Source: Tetracentron sinense
Taxonomy: Eukaryota; Streptophyta; Magnoliopsida; Trochodendrales; Trochodendraceae
Direction: 5' to 3'
DNA: 64,000 bases
Assembly: GCA_015143295.1 (NCBI GenBank)
Contig: CM026551.1
Coordinates: forward strand, 14,309,827-14,373,826
The stretch's first letter is position 1, and each line of letters starts with the position of its first letter. The translations under genes were made by a program, and so were the position numbers. Below the pieces are notes generated by a model. That model saw only the letters and a program-made list of their open reading frames with translations, had not been told where the DNA came from and ran no database searches. Positions 10,967 to 22,560 of the stretch are shown one piece after another.

Positions 10967-11147
10967 TTTTTTTTTGAAGGGCCGCACAGGAACCAGATAT
11001 CATATACCTACGTCAATAGAACCAGCCGGTCAAAAGTTAGCTGGGACAGTGGAGCTCTTGCAACTCTTACCCCTTGGGGGATTAGATCCCCCGACCTCCA
11101 CCCTTAGAAGGCTACACCCGTACTACTCATGCAAGAGGCGGGGGTGT
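10967..11147 (-). mobile_element. tRNA-type SINE (family S1)
   Basis: On the minus strand it runs from ACACCCCCGCCTCTTGCATG through GGGGGATCTAATCCCCC to GACGTAGGTATATGATATC and an A-rich tail, in the order of the other S1 copies. Flanking direct repeats are TCTCTTATAATTTTTTAA (10949-10966) and a diverged CTCTTTATCATTTTCTTAA (11148-11166). Confidence 0.78.
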
Positions 11148-11169
11148 CTCTTTATCATTTTCTTAAATG

Positions 11170-13200
11170 ACCAAAATATCCATATTTAATGGGACTTGGT
11201 CAGATACCTGAAAGTTAGAAAAGACTTGATGAAGACTGCCAAAAAAAAATTACCCCCAAACAAAAAGAGCCAAAATCACTTGTGTGAGATTAAATCGTAG
11301 TTGGAAAGTGGTTGGGTGCTTTAGCAGTCTGTCTGATCCAGAAATCAACTCAAGACATGTGTGGGGCCTATCGTTTATTGCATGTGCCACATGGCACCGT
11401 TGGATTCTGGATCGGTCGGTCCAGTGCTCGATAGCCAGGAGCTATCGACCAATCACTTTCCATCCTAGTTTTGATTCTCTTACCTTTTGAATTGATAAAA
11501 TTTTTTTTAAAAAAATATTTTTTTTAAAAAAAATTCCGGATGAACTTTAGCAAGGTAGCTATACAAATAATAAAAAGTGGTCTCCATGTGATTGTTTAAA
11601 ACTAGACCTCGATTTGTCCCTCTTTGTTGAAAGGCTTCTATGACTAATAGGATACATGAGTGGGTTACCTTGTCAAATCTTTGATGAAATATTTGTTGAC
11701 CCTCCAATTAAAAGCCTTCAATATAATTGTTTAGACCATAAAGTTGGCGAGAAATTTGTTCTTTTAGTCTTTCAAGCAATCACTTTCTATTGGTTATAAA
11801 CTATAGGGTTTCACCAATGAAGGTGTACTGGTGTGACACTCCATCATCTCTGATGGGGTGCCGTCATATTAGATAATGCCATACAATCCACGTTTGTAAG
11901 AAAGGGAAAGAAATATCAGTTGAACTTTAAAAATCTCAAAAGAAACATGATTATATACACCCGTAACTCAGATTATTATAAAAATAACTATATGGTTTAC
12001 AATATAAAATTTATTGTTTGATTTGTTGATTTATAATTATAGAATTGGACTAGATAAAGGTACATAAGCTCACAGTAGTGATTTTTTTTCATAATTATAT
12101 GGTTTTTAATAGAAATTTACTATTTGATTTGTTGATTTATAATCCAAATATAAATCTGTGATTTTAAGCTTTGATATATCATGAATTTATGTATTGAACC
12201 ATTGGTATATGCTTGATTTATGCAAATCAAGCCCAATGTGATGATAACCAAATATATATGCCCTTAAACATAAATAAAAAACTTCATGAATATCCTGAAG
12301 CATAGATATGGGTTTATATCATAGGTTTATGATTTCAAGAGTGGATATATTGTGTAAATGGGTTCTTAAAAATGCAAAAAGTTAATAAAAAGTCATGATA
12401 AATAATGAATATCTAAATATAGATTTTCAAAATTCACTTAAATTTGTAAAATATTAAATTATACAATATAGTTTCAGTGGGTAATGAGACAAATTTTAAA
12501 ATCATTTCATATTTTAACTTTTTGCTGGTTATATCGCAATATATATCGACCATTTTTGCATATCATAATGTTTGAAGATACCTTAAATATATTGTACATA
12601 AATTTATATATATTTGCAATTCTTGGTTTTGAAATTTAGGGTGGAAGATTGTCAAATTTTATTTTTCTTGCCTTTATGTTATTGCGATTTAAGATTTTTA
12701 ACCTTTTTACATATAAAGCATCGAAATCTATGGATTTCAATGCAGTTATTCTGAATTAGAAATCTTTATATTTAGTAATTGATGCATCAGTTAGTCAGGT
12801 CTAATTGTGAAATACCATGATTAGGGTCTGAATTCTAAACCCTTGACCAACTAGGCTAAGGTGAAAATTAACCTTTGCAAGAGTTTTGCACACACAAATG
12901 GACCCTTCCTCTACTTTTCAAGCGCAAAACAACACATGCTTAGAAGGATTTTGCACCACTCCTTGGAGAGGGCACTTTGCCAAGTTGGAGTTGCATTCGT
13001 TTTTGTGCTCATTAGCCAGAGAGGGGACTCACTTTTTCATTTTTTGGTATTGTAATTACGAATTGGGCCGTTAGTGTATGTTCATAGCTTAGGTCATATT
13101 GAAAGAGTGAACATATCAACCGCGACACGACAACTCATGTGAATAGACTCTTTACCATCCGTCCGTATGGGGCACATGAGGTGTCACTCTCAATAAGGTA
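11170..13200. other. Unassigned AT-rich spacer
   Basis: Two kilobases without a recognisable gene, RNA or complete element. Several 60-70-codon frames occur but none has a family motif. T-runs and A-runs near 11500-11530 form a simple foldback. Confidence 0.35.
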
Positions 13201-13204
13201 CGTA

Positions 13205-13422
13205 TAATATGTAGAAATGGGAAGAAGGATTACATAAGCTTGATTTGGTATCTTGTGAAGCGCACCACAATCAGTTGATTTGGTATTTGGTATCGTGTTC
13301 GAGTCCTTGGTGTGGCTGTTGACGCCCACCATGTGTTGAGTTCTAACCCTGCTGACAGTCCTAACCCCTGACATAGTTAGTTAACAAATAAGTCCTACTG
13401 AAAAAAAAAAAAAAAAAAAAAA
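13205..13422 (+). mobile_element. Possible retroposed element with poly-A tail
   Basis: The segment ends in about 22 A residues (13401-13422). It carries GGTATCGTGTTCGAGTCC near 13291, which resembles a polymerase III B box, and ends in a poly-A run as retroposed sequences do. No target-site duplication was found, so the assignment is tentative. Confidence 0.35.
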
Positions 13423-13479
13423 TTGTAAAAATGCACCATTGATTTTTTAATTTACATCATTACAGTACGATCGCAGTAC

Positions 13480-13660
13480 CTTTGGAGTTGGAACTATCGA
13501 TAACGTTACAAGAGCATTAAACACCAGAATTGCAGATAGAGGGGGCGACTGGACGAATGGTGTCCGTATCTCCTTCTATCTGACAGAACCTGCAGGGTTC
13601 TTATCCCTGCACTTAGCGCGCCTTGGTTCCAGTCTAGCCTGAGCCGCCTTTCTGTGGGGG
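13480..13660. other. GC-richer island of unknown origin
   Basis: About 180 bp stand out from their AT-rich surroundings: AGATAGAGGGGGCGACTGG, CCCTGCACTTAGCGCGCC, GAGCCGCCTTTCTGTGGGGG. No open frame of useful length crosses it. It could be organellar DNA, a gene fragment or part of an unrecognised element. Confidence 0.35.
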
Positions 13661-13871
13661 CCACCTAAAAAGTTGGAAGTGCTCAAATCGTAGAGGCTAT
13701 TTAATTTGGTAGGTTGTGAACCACTAAATCTAGCCTGTTCAGTTTTTGTTTAAGCTGTTACACATAGTCAATTAGCACAAGATAAAGAATAGGTACGTGA
13801 CATAAAAAAATAAAACAAAAAAGATAAAGAACAGGTACTAAAAATGGCTTATCGAGAGGGAGAGAGAGCAT

Positions 13872-14062
13872 ATGCACATCAGGGCTTTGTCCCAATGGTA
13901 AGTGTATCCCTTCCGTAAGGAAGTGCTTCCGGCTTCCATTCCCGTCAGGGTGAGAGTCGGTTTACTCTCCACCCGTCCCATTAACTTGAGCAGATACTAA
14001 CACTCTAACTGAGGTTGTGGCCTAACCGTACAAACTGTACCCAAAAAGAAAAAAAAAGAGAG
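13872..14062 (+). mobile_element. SINE-like element (family S3)
   Basis: It begins near CAGGGCTTTGTCCCAATGG, with an A-box-like TCCCAATGGTAAGTG. It continues through a B-box-like GGCTTCCATTCCC and ends with an A-rich tail (AAAAAGAAAAAAAAAG). GAGAGAGAGC-type direct repeats lie at both sides but are simple sequence. Confidence 0.6.
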
Positions 14063-14079
14063 AGAGAGCTAAGTTGGCT

Positions 14080-14330
14080 CGTGGGCTTGGCTCAGCTTAG
14101 ATGGTTTGAGCCAAGCTCAAATTGACATTTCACACTCAATCTAATCAGGCCAAACTTTAATCTGGGCTTGACTATTTAAACAAGACAAAATCGAGCTAGA
14201 CCCTATTTGCTTTAGAACATTCAAGCTCGAATCAAGCTTAAGCCAAGCTCAAGCTGAGCTAGAGAATGTTCAAGCCAAGCTTGAGCTTGGCCAAGTGTGG
14301 CTTAACTCAACTTGAATATAGATCTTTTTT
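14080..14330. repeat. Dispersed AGCTTGGCTCG-type repeat
   Basis: Dense repetition of AAGCCAAGCTC, CAAGCTTGAGCTTGG and GGCTTGACT in both orientations. The same vocabulary recurs at 24600-25090, 48370-49090 and 55300-55920. It looks like a degenerate dispersed plant repeat rather than a satellite. Confidence 0.6.
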
Positions 14331-14732
14331 CAACCAAAATTTATATATATATATGTCTTTTGGGTGATTAGTATCAGCGTGATACATATGCAATGTGTCA
14401 CGCATTTGGGCAACATGTGACTCCTTGAGATGACAAAAAAATCAATGTTTTGTTAACACTTGAAAAACATCAATCTAATCCAAAAAATCTAGGCCATTTG
14501 ATCATAGGGTGAAAAGGTTTGATCGTATTAACCTTAGGGGTTAATATTGATCAACTATAGTTAATGGCAGATGTTTCCAACCTCCAATCAAATGGCTTAG
14601 GCATCTCTGATTTGGCTGATATTTTGCTATGTGTTAGGGAAGAGAGACCTAAACTTAAAATTTTTTAAAGGTTCAAAGGAGTGATACATGTGGCACAAAT
14701 CGTATGATGCATAAACAACCTTGCATATGTGT

Positions 14733-14884
14733 TATGGAGCAGTCAACCGGAGCAACCCCAAATTTACCTTGGGAAGTGTTAGTTTGATAATTATGAATAC
14801 AACTAAGGGTATTATTTTTTCCAAGGATATCCCTTCCCAAGGCAAATTTGGGGTTGCTCCAGTTGAGTGTTCAACCGGAGCTCT
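14733..14884. mobile_element. Foldback MITE
   Basis: The arms GGAGCAACCCCAAATTTACC...TTGGGAAG and CTTCCCAAGG...CAAATTTGGGGTTGCTCC are inverted around about 14805. Outer words GGAGCAGTCAACCGG and GTTCAACCGGAGCTC continue the symmetry imperfectly. No target duplication could be set. Confidence 0.6.
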
Positions 14885-14954
14885 TGTTGATAATTATTCT
14901 CTTCTATAAAGAGTCTCCAACTCCAATCCGACCATCGATAAATAATAGTGCAGC

Positions 14955-14991
14955 GCACACGCGCGCGCGCACACACACATATATATATATA
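14955..14991. repeat. Compound CA/CG/CA/TA microsatellite
   Basis: Alternating purine-pyrimidine tract: CACACGCGCGCGCG, then CACACACA, then (AT)n. The CG block is a candidate Z-DNA former. Confidence 0.9.
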
Positions 14992-15273
14992 CAATTCTAC
15001 AAGTCAAAGTACATGTATTTTAGTCTTATTTTTTTAAAAAAATATAACTGTTTTAATAATTTTTCATTAAGGAAATTTAACCTTATATTATGCAATAAAA
15101 TATAATTTCTTATATTTAATCCATAACTAACAAAGACATTTTTATTAGTTAGATCTTAATAGGTTTTACTATTAGTTTAGAACAATACTAACATTGAATC
15201 CTCATTAATATTACTCTATGAATTATGGTTAAAGAGTAATTCTGAATTCATATTAAATAAGTAGGTCTACTAC

Positions 15274-15412
15274 AGGGGTGGGGTGGGGTGTGGCCTCTCT
15301 ATTGAGGGAGGTCTGGGCATCCAATCCCCTTAGGGTGATGAGTCTGCAAGAGCTCCAATCTCGAAACGAACTAACTGACTAACGTAGGTAAATAATATCT
15401 GAAACAAAAAAA
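15274..15412 (+). mobile_element. tRNA-type SINE (family S1)
   Basis: Plus-strand copy: GGGGTGTGGCCTCTCTATTG, B-box-like GGGCATCCAATCCCC, 3' end AACGTAGGTAAATAATATC and an A tail. Target-site duplication: AAGTAGGTCTACTAC (15259-15273) against AAGTAGGGCCTACTAC (15413-15428). Confidence 0.85.
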
Positions 15413-15428
15413 AAGTAGGGCCTACTAC

Positions 15429-16572
15429 TAATCTACATTATCAACTAAAATACTATGAATACTAATTAAGAAATAACTTCGATAAATATTAGTCAATAGC
15501 ATTTAATTTATGTATGGATTTAAGATAAATTATGGCGACCATTTTAATTACTTATAATCATTTATGTCAAAATTATAATAGAATACTATTTTTTAGTTTG
15601 ATCTGTTATAAACAATTATAACATAAATGATTATGTAAATAACAGTGATTCCATAATTTTACTGGACTTGATTATGGATGAGCATAACCACTTACATCTT
15701 TTTTTTTTTCTAGTAATTAATGACCATTTTTCTTTTCGGATGCACCTTTAGGTTTATATGAAAATTATTATAAGCACCCAATTCTTACCCTTATAAGACC
15801 TACATGACCCCTTAAGCCTGAAAGAGATATTATCTCAAAAGAATTGAATTATATGAGATTGAAATTCATTGAGTTGAATTCCACATTGTTCAAAATTTTG
15901 TCATTTTAATGCACTACTAATTAGATGGAATTTAACAACAAAATTTTGAACACTATTATAATATTTAATAATATATTACGTACATAATATATTTATTTAA
16001 TTTAATATAACTCATAAGTATAATTAATTTATATTCTTATATATATAATTATTATTGATTTAATTCATGGGCTAGGCGAGGAGTTTAGTTTGAAGAATTT
16101 CTTCTTTGGCTGGGATTAAATTTGCCTTTTAAATGGGTTGGATTTAGGTTTAGGTTATATTTACTCAATCTAAAGCAACCCAACCGGTCTAACTTTGAAA
16201 GGTTAAAATTAAACCATATGTTTATAGTCGGGTTGGGTTTGGATTTGGCTCTAAAAAGTACTTATCTACATAAGATATTTAATAAATATTCAATATAAGT
16301 TTAAAATTATAATTCAAATATAATAATAAGTTATATTTATAAGGAGATAAAATTATGTTCGTAGTATATTTATTAAATTTAAATATTATAATTATTATAT
16401 GTATTAAATTATGATTCATTTAAATCACAACTTAGGGGTAGGTTTATAACTTTATATTTAGGGTTTTGTTATTGGATCGTTTCGAGTTTTGTTGTTTAAC
16501 CCATTTAGAAACGGTTTCGATTGAGTTTAGGATATATATTTTACTCAACCTGAAACTAACCCAACTCATTGT
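15429..16572. other. Unassigned AT-rich spacer
   Basis: No gene found. Around 16130-16240 and 16500-16560 there are GGGTTGGGTTTGG/AACCCAAC-type words that belong to a degenerate dispersed repeat also present at 17200-17540 and 23700-23880. Confidence 0.35.
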
Positions 16573-17196
16573 CATCCTTAGTTGACGTCCAACTATGATG
16601 ACAATGATAAGTTGGAGGAGATAAAGTTGAAGCACTGAGAAAGATTTTCATAAGGTATGTGTCTTTCCTCCAATTTCACAACAGTGTGAAATTGTCAAAT
16701 AATACCTCTTAGTAAGATTTTAAATTCTATTCATTTAGCCTGTAAAATCATTGTTTCAATTTCGTGCAGAATTGACGATTCTAATTTTATCATTTGTATA
16801 ATACAATCCAAACAATAGAATTGAAATTCATGAACATAATTGACAATTCAGTTCACCGAATTCATAAACCTTCGGGTGCATTTGGATATGTGGAATTGAT
16901 GGAATTGCCAATCTCGTCTCCGAATTTCAATTCTTTTGTTTGGGGTGTATACAAAAAGGGAAAAAATTTAAATTTTGTCAAATTTGCGCGGAATTGAAGC
17001 AGTGATTTCATAGGTAAAATGGACAGACTTAAATCATTTACTGATGAGTGTTATTTGTAATTCTACACAGTTGCAAAATTGGGAAAAAATACGAACCTGA
17101 TGAAAATATCTCTCAACGTTTCAACTCTATCTCCTCTAACTTATCGTGGTCGTCGTCATTGAACGTTGACTAAAAGTGGTACTTATGGATGTCAAC
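16573..17196. repeat. Long imperfect inverted repeat
   Basis: The left arm (about 16573-16720) includes TTAGTTGACGTCC, GATAAGTTGGAGGAGATAAA, GAGAAAGATTTTCATAAGG and CCAATTTCACAACAGTG. It matches the reverse complement of the right arm (about 17050-17196). The 330-bp centre has further AATTGAAATTC words and GGGTGCATTTGG near 16876. Probably a non-autonomous DNA transposon; no target duplication was resolved. Confidence 0.6.
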
Positions 17197-17199
17197 AAC

Positions 17200-17960
17200 C
17201 TGACATAGCCCATACCCGATTAGAAGCAGTTATTAATTGGGCAGTGGCAAGCCTGGTTATTGCCTAAGAATAAAAATGAACTATTTTGATTTTTTAATAA
17301 TCAGTCCGGGCGCATGCCAAGACAACCCAATTAGAAGCCTAGTCAAACAGTCAGGCGAAAGGACCTACCACCCAACTAAATAATCGAGACGGGTCAGCCT
17401 AGTCCACTGACACCCCCTAGTCCTAATTGGTCGAGTTGGGTTCGGGTCAGGTTAGTTTCGAGTTGGGCAACTCCAAACCCAACCCCATTTATAAATGTGT
17501 TAGATAAGATAACCCAACAAGGGAACCCTCAAACCGAATTCGCATGTCTAACCTATGTAAGATAATGAATAATGGTCAAATATATAAATTGAATACATTT
17601 TAAAATATAATATTTAAATTTAATATGAAATATTTAATAAATATATTATGTACATATGTAGCTATATATTGATTATTATATTTAAATTCTAATAACTTTA
17701 CATATATTATTTAATGTACATATTTTATACACAAATATATATGTTTATTACTAAATTAATAGGTATTATGACCCATCAATTTTGAGAGAAATCCCGATCT
17801 CGACCCATTTTAAAATGGGTTATTAGAAAAACTAATTAAACCCGACCCAGGGGTCCAAAACATGAACCCTAACCCATGAAAACTCAGAATGATTCACATT
17901 GGTTAACATGTTAAGTTGAAAATTGCCATCCTCGACCATTGTTGCTATATGCTCGCGTAT
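17200..17960. repeat. Dispersed GGGTTGGGTTCGGGT-type repeat region
   Basis: Words such as GAGTTGGGTTCGGGTCAGG and AACCCGACCCAGGGGTCC occur among AT-rich DNA. No coding content. Confidence 0.4.
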
Positions 17961-17978
17961 ACCTAATTAATATTAAAG

Positions 17979-18121
17979 CTATGTTTGGTTGCCAAGAAAA
18001 TTAGTGAAAACATGGAAAAGAAAAGAAAATTTTGGATTTCTAATATAATTTCTAGTTGTGTTTTGTCCAATTTTCTTTTCTTTTCCATGTTTTTACTTAT
18101 TTTCTCGGCAACCAAACATAG
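17979..18121. mobile_element. Tourist-like MITE
   Basis: About 50-bp inverted arms: CTATGTTTGGTTGCCAAGAA, then GAAAACATGGAAAAGAAAAG, answered by CTTTTCCATGTTTTTAC and CTCGGCAACCAAACATAG. TIRs with ATGTTTGGTTG are typical of PIF/Harbinger-derived MITEs. The 3-bp target duplication cannot be read confidently. Confidence 0.7.
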
Positions 18122-18353
18122 GGTAAGGGAATTATCCAAAGAACGACCTTGAAAATTCTGCAATTCAATTCCACTGATCCAATAGTGTATCCAAACGATG
18201 TAATTTGAAATTCTGAGTGGTTTTCAATTCCATAGAATTCAATTCTTTAGGTCAATTCCAATTTCACAAATCCAAACGCACCCTGTGTATTCAATTGTGG
18301 CTACACTAATCCAAATCAAATGAGACCTATATAATTACAAGTTTAGAAATTTT

Positions 18354-18579
18354 ACACCCCGCATCTTGCGCCAGTGGTGGGGTGTGGCCTCTCTGTTGAC
18401 GGAGGTTTGGGGAACCAATCCCCCCGAGTGACGAGTCTGTAAGAGGATCCAATCCCCCCGGGTGATGAGTCCGCAAGAGCTCCAATCCCCAAGCTAACCA
18501 CTAAAATCGTCACTATTGATCATATTACCATCGCAAGAGCTAGCTCCTAACATAGGTAAGAAATCCAAAGTGAAAAAAA
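18354..18579 (+). mobile_element. tRNA-type SINE (family S1) with internal duplication
   Basis: Starts ACACCCCGCATCTTGCGCC and ends CATAGGTAAGAAATCC plus A tail. The target-site duplication is long and clear: ACAAGTTTAGAAATTTT (18337-18353) against ACAAGTCTAGAAATTTT (18580-18596). The middle carries a tandem repeat of the CCAATCCCCCCGAGTGACGA block (B-box region), making this copy longer than its relatives. Confidence 0.9.
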
Positions 18580-18596
18580 ACAAGTCTAGAAATTTT

Positions 18597-19721
18597 GTCA
18601 TAACTAACTACTTAAAATAGAAACCGCAAATAAAATCAAAATTAAGTAATTATTTTAAAAAAATTTACTAGTTATGATGGGCCCTTTTGGAATATTACTA
18701 CCAACCATGTGAAATTACTCTTACAAACTAAACAATTTTACTAAATATTTAATTAACTATTTAAATTATTTTACTAATGGTGTACAATAAGTTCTTAAAA
18801 ATTATTAAACTTAAATTAATAAAAACCTCAATAAATTAGAGAGATGAAAGTTAGTTGAATAAATAAGCACCTATTGACTCACAGTATTGCAGGACAAATG
18901 ATATAGTTGCAAACAGCATGTTACCTACAAAAAAAGGAAGATAATAAATGAAGATGCAGTGTCTCTCTTGACATTTTGTAGTTATTAAGAGGTATAGTAG
19001 TTTTATAGTAGATAAGGCATCAAACTTTGACTTATATACAGACATGTGTAGCATGCTGTATGTATGTATGCATGTATGTATGTATGTATATATGTTATGT
19101 ATGCAACAAAGGAATAGATTCCAAAGGAGAAATAGGGAGATGAATGAGAAAGACGATGAACAGTCTGCAACATGGAAATCATGTATAGATCATGTTCCAT
19201 GTTCCTGGCAATGGAATCTGTGATAAGACATACCTGTATTTTTGTGATAGTAAGAGAAAAGAAGCCACTGTGAGTAGATACTGTCCAAGAACCAGAATAA
19301 GGGTTTCTCTTTTTGTTGGTGAGTGAGTGATTGAAGCTGCAAGATGATCTGATGAAACTATACCTTTGATGCTTAAGCTAAATTCAAAAGTCTATATACT
19401 TCTGTCACCAAAACCAAAATCCCATTTTGGAGTCTTGATACCCAAATATCATATCAAAACATGTTTATTGCTTGGCCTCAAGAGTACTGATTTCCATTAA
19501 TTAGGGTTAGATATTCCTAGCAATCCCTACATCATAAATACATCCATATATCCATCCAGAGACTCCAAAATTCGCACAAAGTGCTAATTTTGTGCCTAAA
19601 AACAAGGCGAACAAAAGGCCATGTGGTCTATGTATGGTATCATAAGAACACCCACCAGAGACATCCCATGATCTCTACATATATGGTTATAGATCAGCAT
19701 CGGCGGGAATAGTCGATACCA
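18597..19721. other. Region 3' of MIR167; no coding gene seen
   Basis: AT-rich DNA with a TATG-type microsatellite at about 19058-19090. Because MIR167 is transcribed on the minus strand, part of this may be the 3' portion of the primary transcript. No exon could be defined. Confidence 0.35.
19058..19090. repeat. (TATG)n microsatellite
   Basis: TGTATGTATGTATGCATGTA continues as imperfect TATG repeats. Confidence 0.9.
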
Positions 19722-19729
19722 TCTATCTA

Positions 19730-19764
<35 letters not shown>
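19722..19764. repeat. (CTAT)n microsatellite abutting the MIR167 hairpin
   Basis: About ten CTAT units (GATA on the minus strand) end five bases from the star-strand side of the miR167 foldback. On the minus-strand transcript the GAUA run follows the hairpin directly. Confidence 0.95.
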
Positions 19765-19766
<2 letters not shown>

Positions 19767-19876
19767 GTAGCGAAACATCGGAGATGATATGAGGTGCAAG
19801 TTTAGGAAGAGATGGAGGTGTACCTGCAGGAAAGGTTATTATTATCTAACCAGATCATGCTGGCAGCTTCAACCTC
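19765..19876 (-). ncRNA. MIR167: MIR167 precursor
   Basis: Positions 19850-19871, read on the minus strand, give the miR167 sequence TGAAGCTGCCAGCATGATCT followed by GG, the 22-nt form known from several plants. A partly complementary star-like strand lies downstream at 19769-19789. By eye it agrees at 14 of 21 positions with the Arabidopsis miR167a-3p that I remember. The loop is about 60 nt. The miRNA sits on the 5' arm, as in all MIR167 loci. miR167 targets the auxin response factors ARF6 and ARF8, so the locus acts in auxin signalling and in flower and root development. The central star pairing has several mismatches; folding would decide whether this copy is efficiently processed. A palindromic TATA-like site lies about 195 bp upstream. 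Confidence 0.85.
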
Positions 19877-20065
19877 TCAAGCCAACATACCAGAAATGGG
19901 GTAGAACCAAAATTTGCAGAGGATTTAGGGCAACCCTTTAAAGAAGGATCCATTGAAAGAGATCTAGAAGTTCCAGAAACTTCAACCCAGCATTAATATT
20001 GAGAGCCTGCAACACGAGCCATGCATGTTGCTGCTAGGAAACCTCTCGTGACCCTTCTCTACATC

Positions 20066-20072
20066 TATATAA
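20066..20072 (-). promoter_or_regulatory. Candidate TATA box of the MIR167 primary transcript
   Basis: TATATAA on the plus strand reads TTATATA on the minus strand, about 195 bp upstream of the mature miRNA. Because the core is palindromic the orientation is ambiguous, but no plus-strand gene follows. A (CT)n tract ((GA)n on the minus strand) sits about 115 bp further upstream. Confidence 0.45.
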
Positions 20073-20185
20073 ATGCACCTCCCGGCCACATCTTTTACAG
20101 TGTCATACATAGTGTTTTTAATGGTGGGTTTTGGTCCTTTCTTACAGCTATTGACAAGGACACCTGCCCCCCTCTCCTCCCCCAC

Positions 20186-20220
20186 CTCTCTCTCTCTCTC
20201 TCTCTCTAGCTCTCTCTCTA
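20186..20220. repeat. (CT)n microsatellite
   Basis: CT-rich run interrupted by TAG, in the probable upstream region of MIR167. Confidence 0.9.
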
Positions 20221-20279
20221 GTGTGTGTATATACGAACAAGTGTTAGCTCTAAGGGACGTTTTGCAACAGTAAAAGGCC

Positions 20280-21159
20280 CCTCACAATGTCACATAGGAA
20301 AAAGTGGGTTAGATTTACTTTTGCTAGTTTCTTAGGTTTTCAAAGATGGTGATGTCTTTTACTTGTACTTTTATGACAATAGTAAATGTCAAGCCTAACC
20401 TATTATCCTTATGTGGCTTTTTGAGGGACTCTCTGCAGTTGCCCGCTACAAAAAGGCGCTTGCGGCTCATTATTGTTATGTATAAGTGTACATGGGTTCA
20501 TTTCTTTATATGAAATGTATGCATTAGCCAGGTTGGGTGGAATCGGTTGAGGGCATCGTTTTGTCTATAGCTTTGGGTGGTTCTTATGTCTTTGGTGTCG
20601 TGGTTGACAAACAATGACATAGAGACAAGCCACAATAAGGGGGAGGACCACACCTTTTTAATACTTGATTATCCAAGGGGTCACATGGTTGGCTTTGTAA
20701 TTTAGCTCAAAGAGTTGAATCTTCATTTGATTAAGGTTGGTGTGGTGGTGGGAGTGATTTAAGTTATTCAAACTAGGGTTTCCTTTCCTATTTTTTTTGG
20801 CCCCACTTGTATTTAATTAATCAGTTATATTCCCTTACAATTTGGCTTTGTAGGTGGCTCATCTTGGCTTCCACATTAATCTCTTTTGTACTAAGGGTGG
20901 TGTAGATTCATTTGCTTGTTTTCATTATCTCTAATTAATTTATGTGATTATGATTAGTTTACATACTAATATTTTTATAAAAAACAATAAATTAATCACA
21001 TCCTTTTTTTCTTCTTCTTTTCCTTGGGAAAAATCTTAATTCCAATATCAAGAATATAAGACTGCAATCGATGATTAGGCAGGCGTTGTTATGGGATTTA
21101 TATGGTCCATTGAGTACCACATGCATATATCACACAATGAGTGGTCGTTAGCATTTCCC

Positions 21160-21199
<40 letters not shown>

Positions 21200-22560
21200 T
21201 CTCTAATTTATCCTTTACTCTAGTATGTCCCTTTTTAGAAGGAGGTCGGGGAGGGGGGATGTATTTTACATTGGGAGTGTAATGTTTCCCTAAGTTTACT
21301 CCATTGAATAGTCAACTCCTTTCTAGTTTTAGCAAGTTGAGAAAAAGAATTCATATATATTGAAGTACTACTCTTGTGTAGGGTTAATTCAATCTTTAGG
21401 GGAAGCGACTTGAATAGAGTGACATGGGTGTGGATAACTTAATTACAATGAGCTAAATATAGAAAACATTTTGTATCTTATATAATTAATCAGGGTCCAT
21501 ATATCAATGGTCGTGGTTAGGGTTTATGAGATATTTAGATTATCAAGGACATGAAAGTCATTAAAGGTGTTAATTTGGGCATCGGAGTATAATTAAGGTG
21601 AATTAGCTCCATGGACAAGCTTGTGGCTCAAGCTTCTTTGATTATGTCTCTCTGTCTCCTATGATGATAATGTTATATAATGAGGTTAATGATCCCTTGA
21701 TTATCTCCTATGATGATCATGTTATGTAGTGAGGTTAATGATTCCTTGATTATCTTAGATGGTAGGTTCATGGCCATGATAAATATGATTAAATTAATGT
21801 TGTAAACTTTTTTTTGGGGTGAAAAGATACAAATTCGAATATTCGGAGCCCCTACAAGCTAGAGATTAGTAGTTTTCTACAATAATGGGAGAAATAGCTA
21901 ACTAGCCCGTTTTCGTTGGTTCGACTCTTAACTATCGTGGATATATAGTAATAATAATAAATATCTTTAAAAAAAATTAGAAAAGTTCTAGAAAAGAAAA
22001 GAAAAAATAGAAAATATTTAAATTAAAAATGAACATGTTAAGTATATTCTAAACTAATGTAGAATTTATTGTGCCTTGAACAATTAAATCTGGAAGTTCC
22101 AACTTCACATTGAAAACGAAATATATGCATTTTGTTGGTACTAGACAGCATTTATCCATTGTTAGTGGGTTCTATTTATATTATTAGTAATGGTAAGTGA
22201 TCTCCTACACCTACTTGCTCCAGAGAGATATTTTTCTCACCAAGATTCAATCCTAAGTCACCCTTGTAAGAGGGGCACTCCTTGCCATCAAAGCTGCAAG
22301 CAGCAGGTAGAAATATATGCATCTAGTATTATTATATTTGAATAAATTTTTTTTTTTATCAATCATAATTTTCTAATATATAGCCCATATATATATATAT
22401 ATAAAAGTTCAGACTAAGCCCGAGTTAACTTGCATGGGTCAGCCTGTCAATTGAGTCATCCATAATAAACAACAAGGTGATGTTCTCTCTATTGTTAATA
22501 GGTCTTTTTTTCAGTCTTAACATATGATTTAGCATTACTCATCATATAATAATTTAAAGC
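20280..22560. other. Unassigned spacer
   Basis: No gene recognised in 2.3 kb. It contains an (AT)n(GT)n microsatellite at 21160-21196. A short direct repeat, CTCCTATGATGATNATGTTAT, starts near 21656 and 21706. A SINE-like patch at about 22190-22310 (AATGGTAAGTGATCTCC, AGATTCAATCC) has box-A- and box-B-like words but no tail. Confidence 0.35.
21160..21196. repeat. (AT)n(GT)n microsatellite
   Basis: Five AT units run into about thirteen GT units. Confidence 0.95.

Noticed and set aside
16876..18282. Single large PIF/Harbinger-like element between GGGTGCATTTGG and CCAAACGCACCC
   Set aside because: The ends are inverted, but no matching target duplication was found and the interval holds other complete repeats. 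It may be two unrelated relics.
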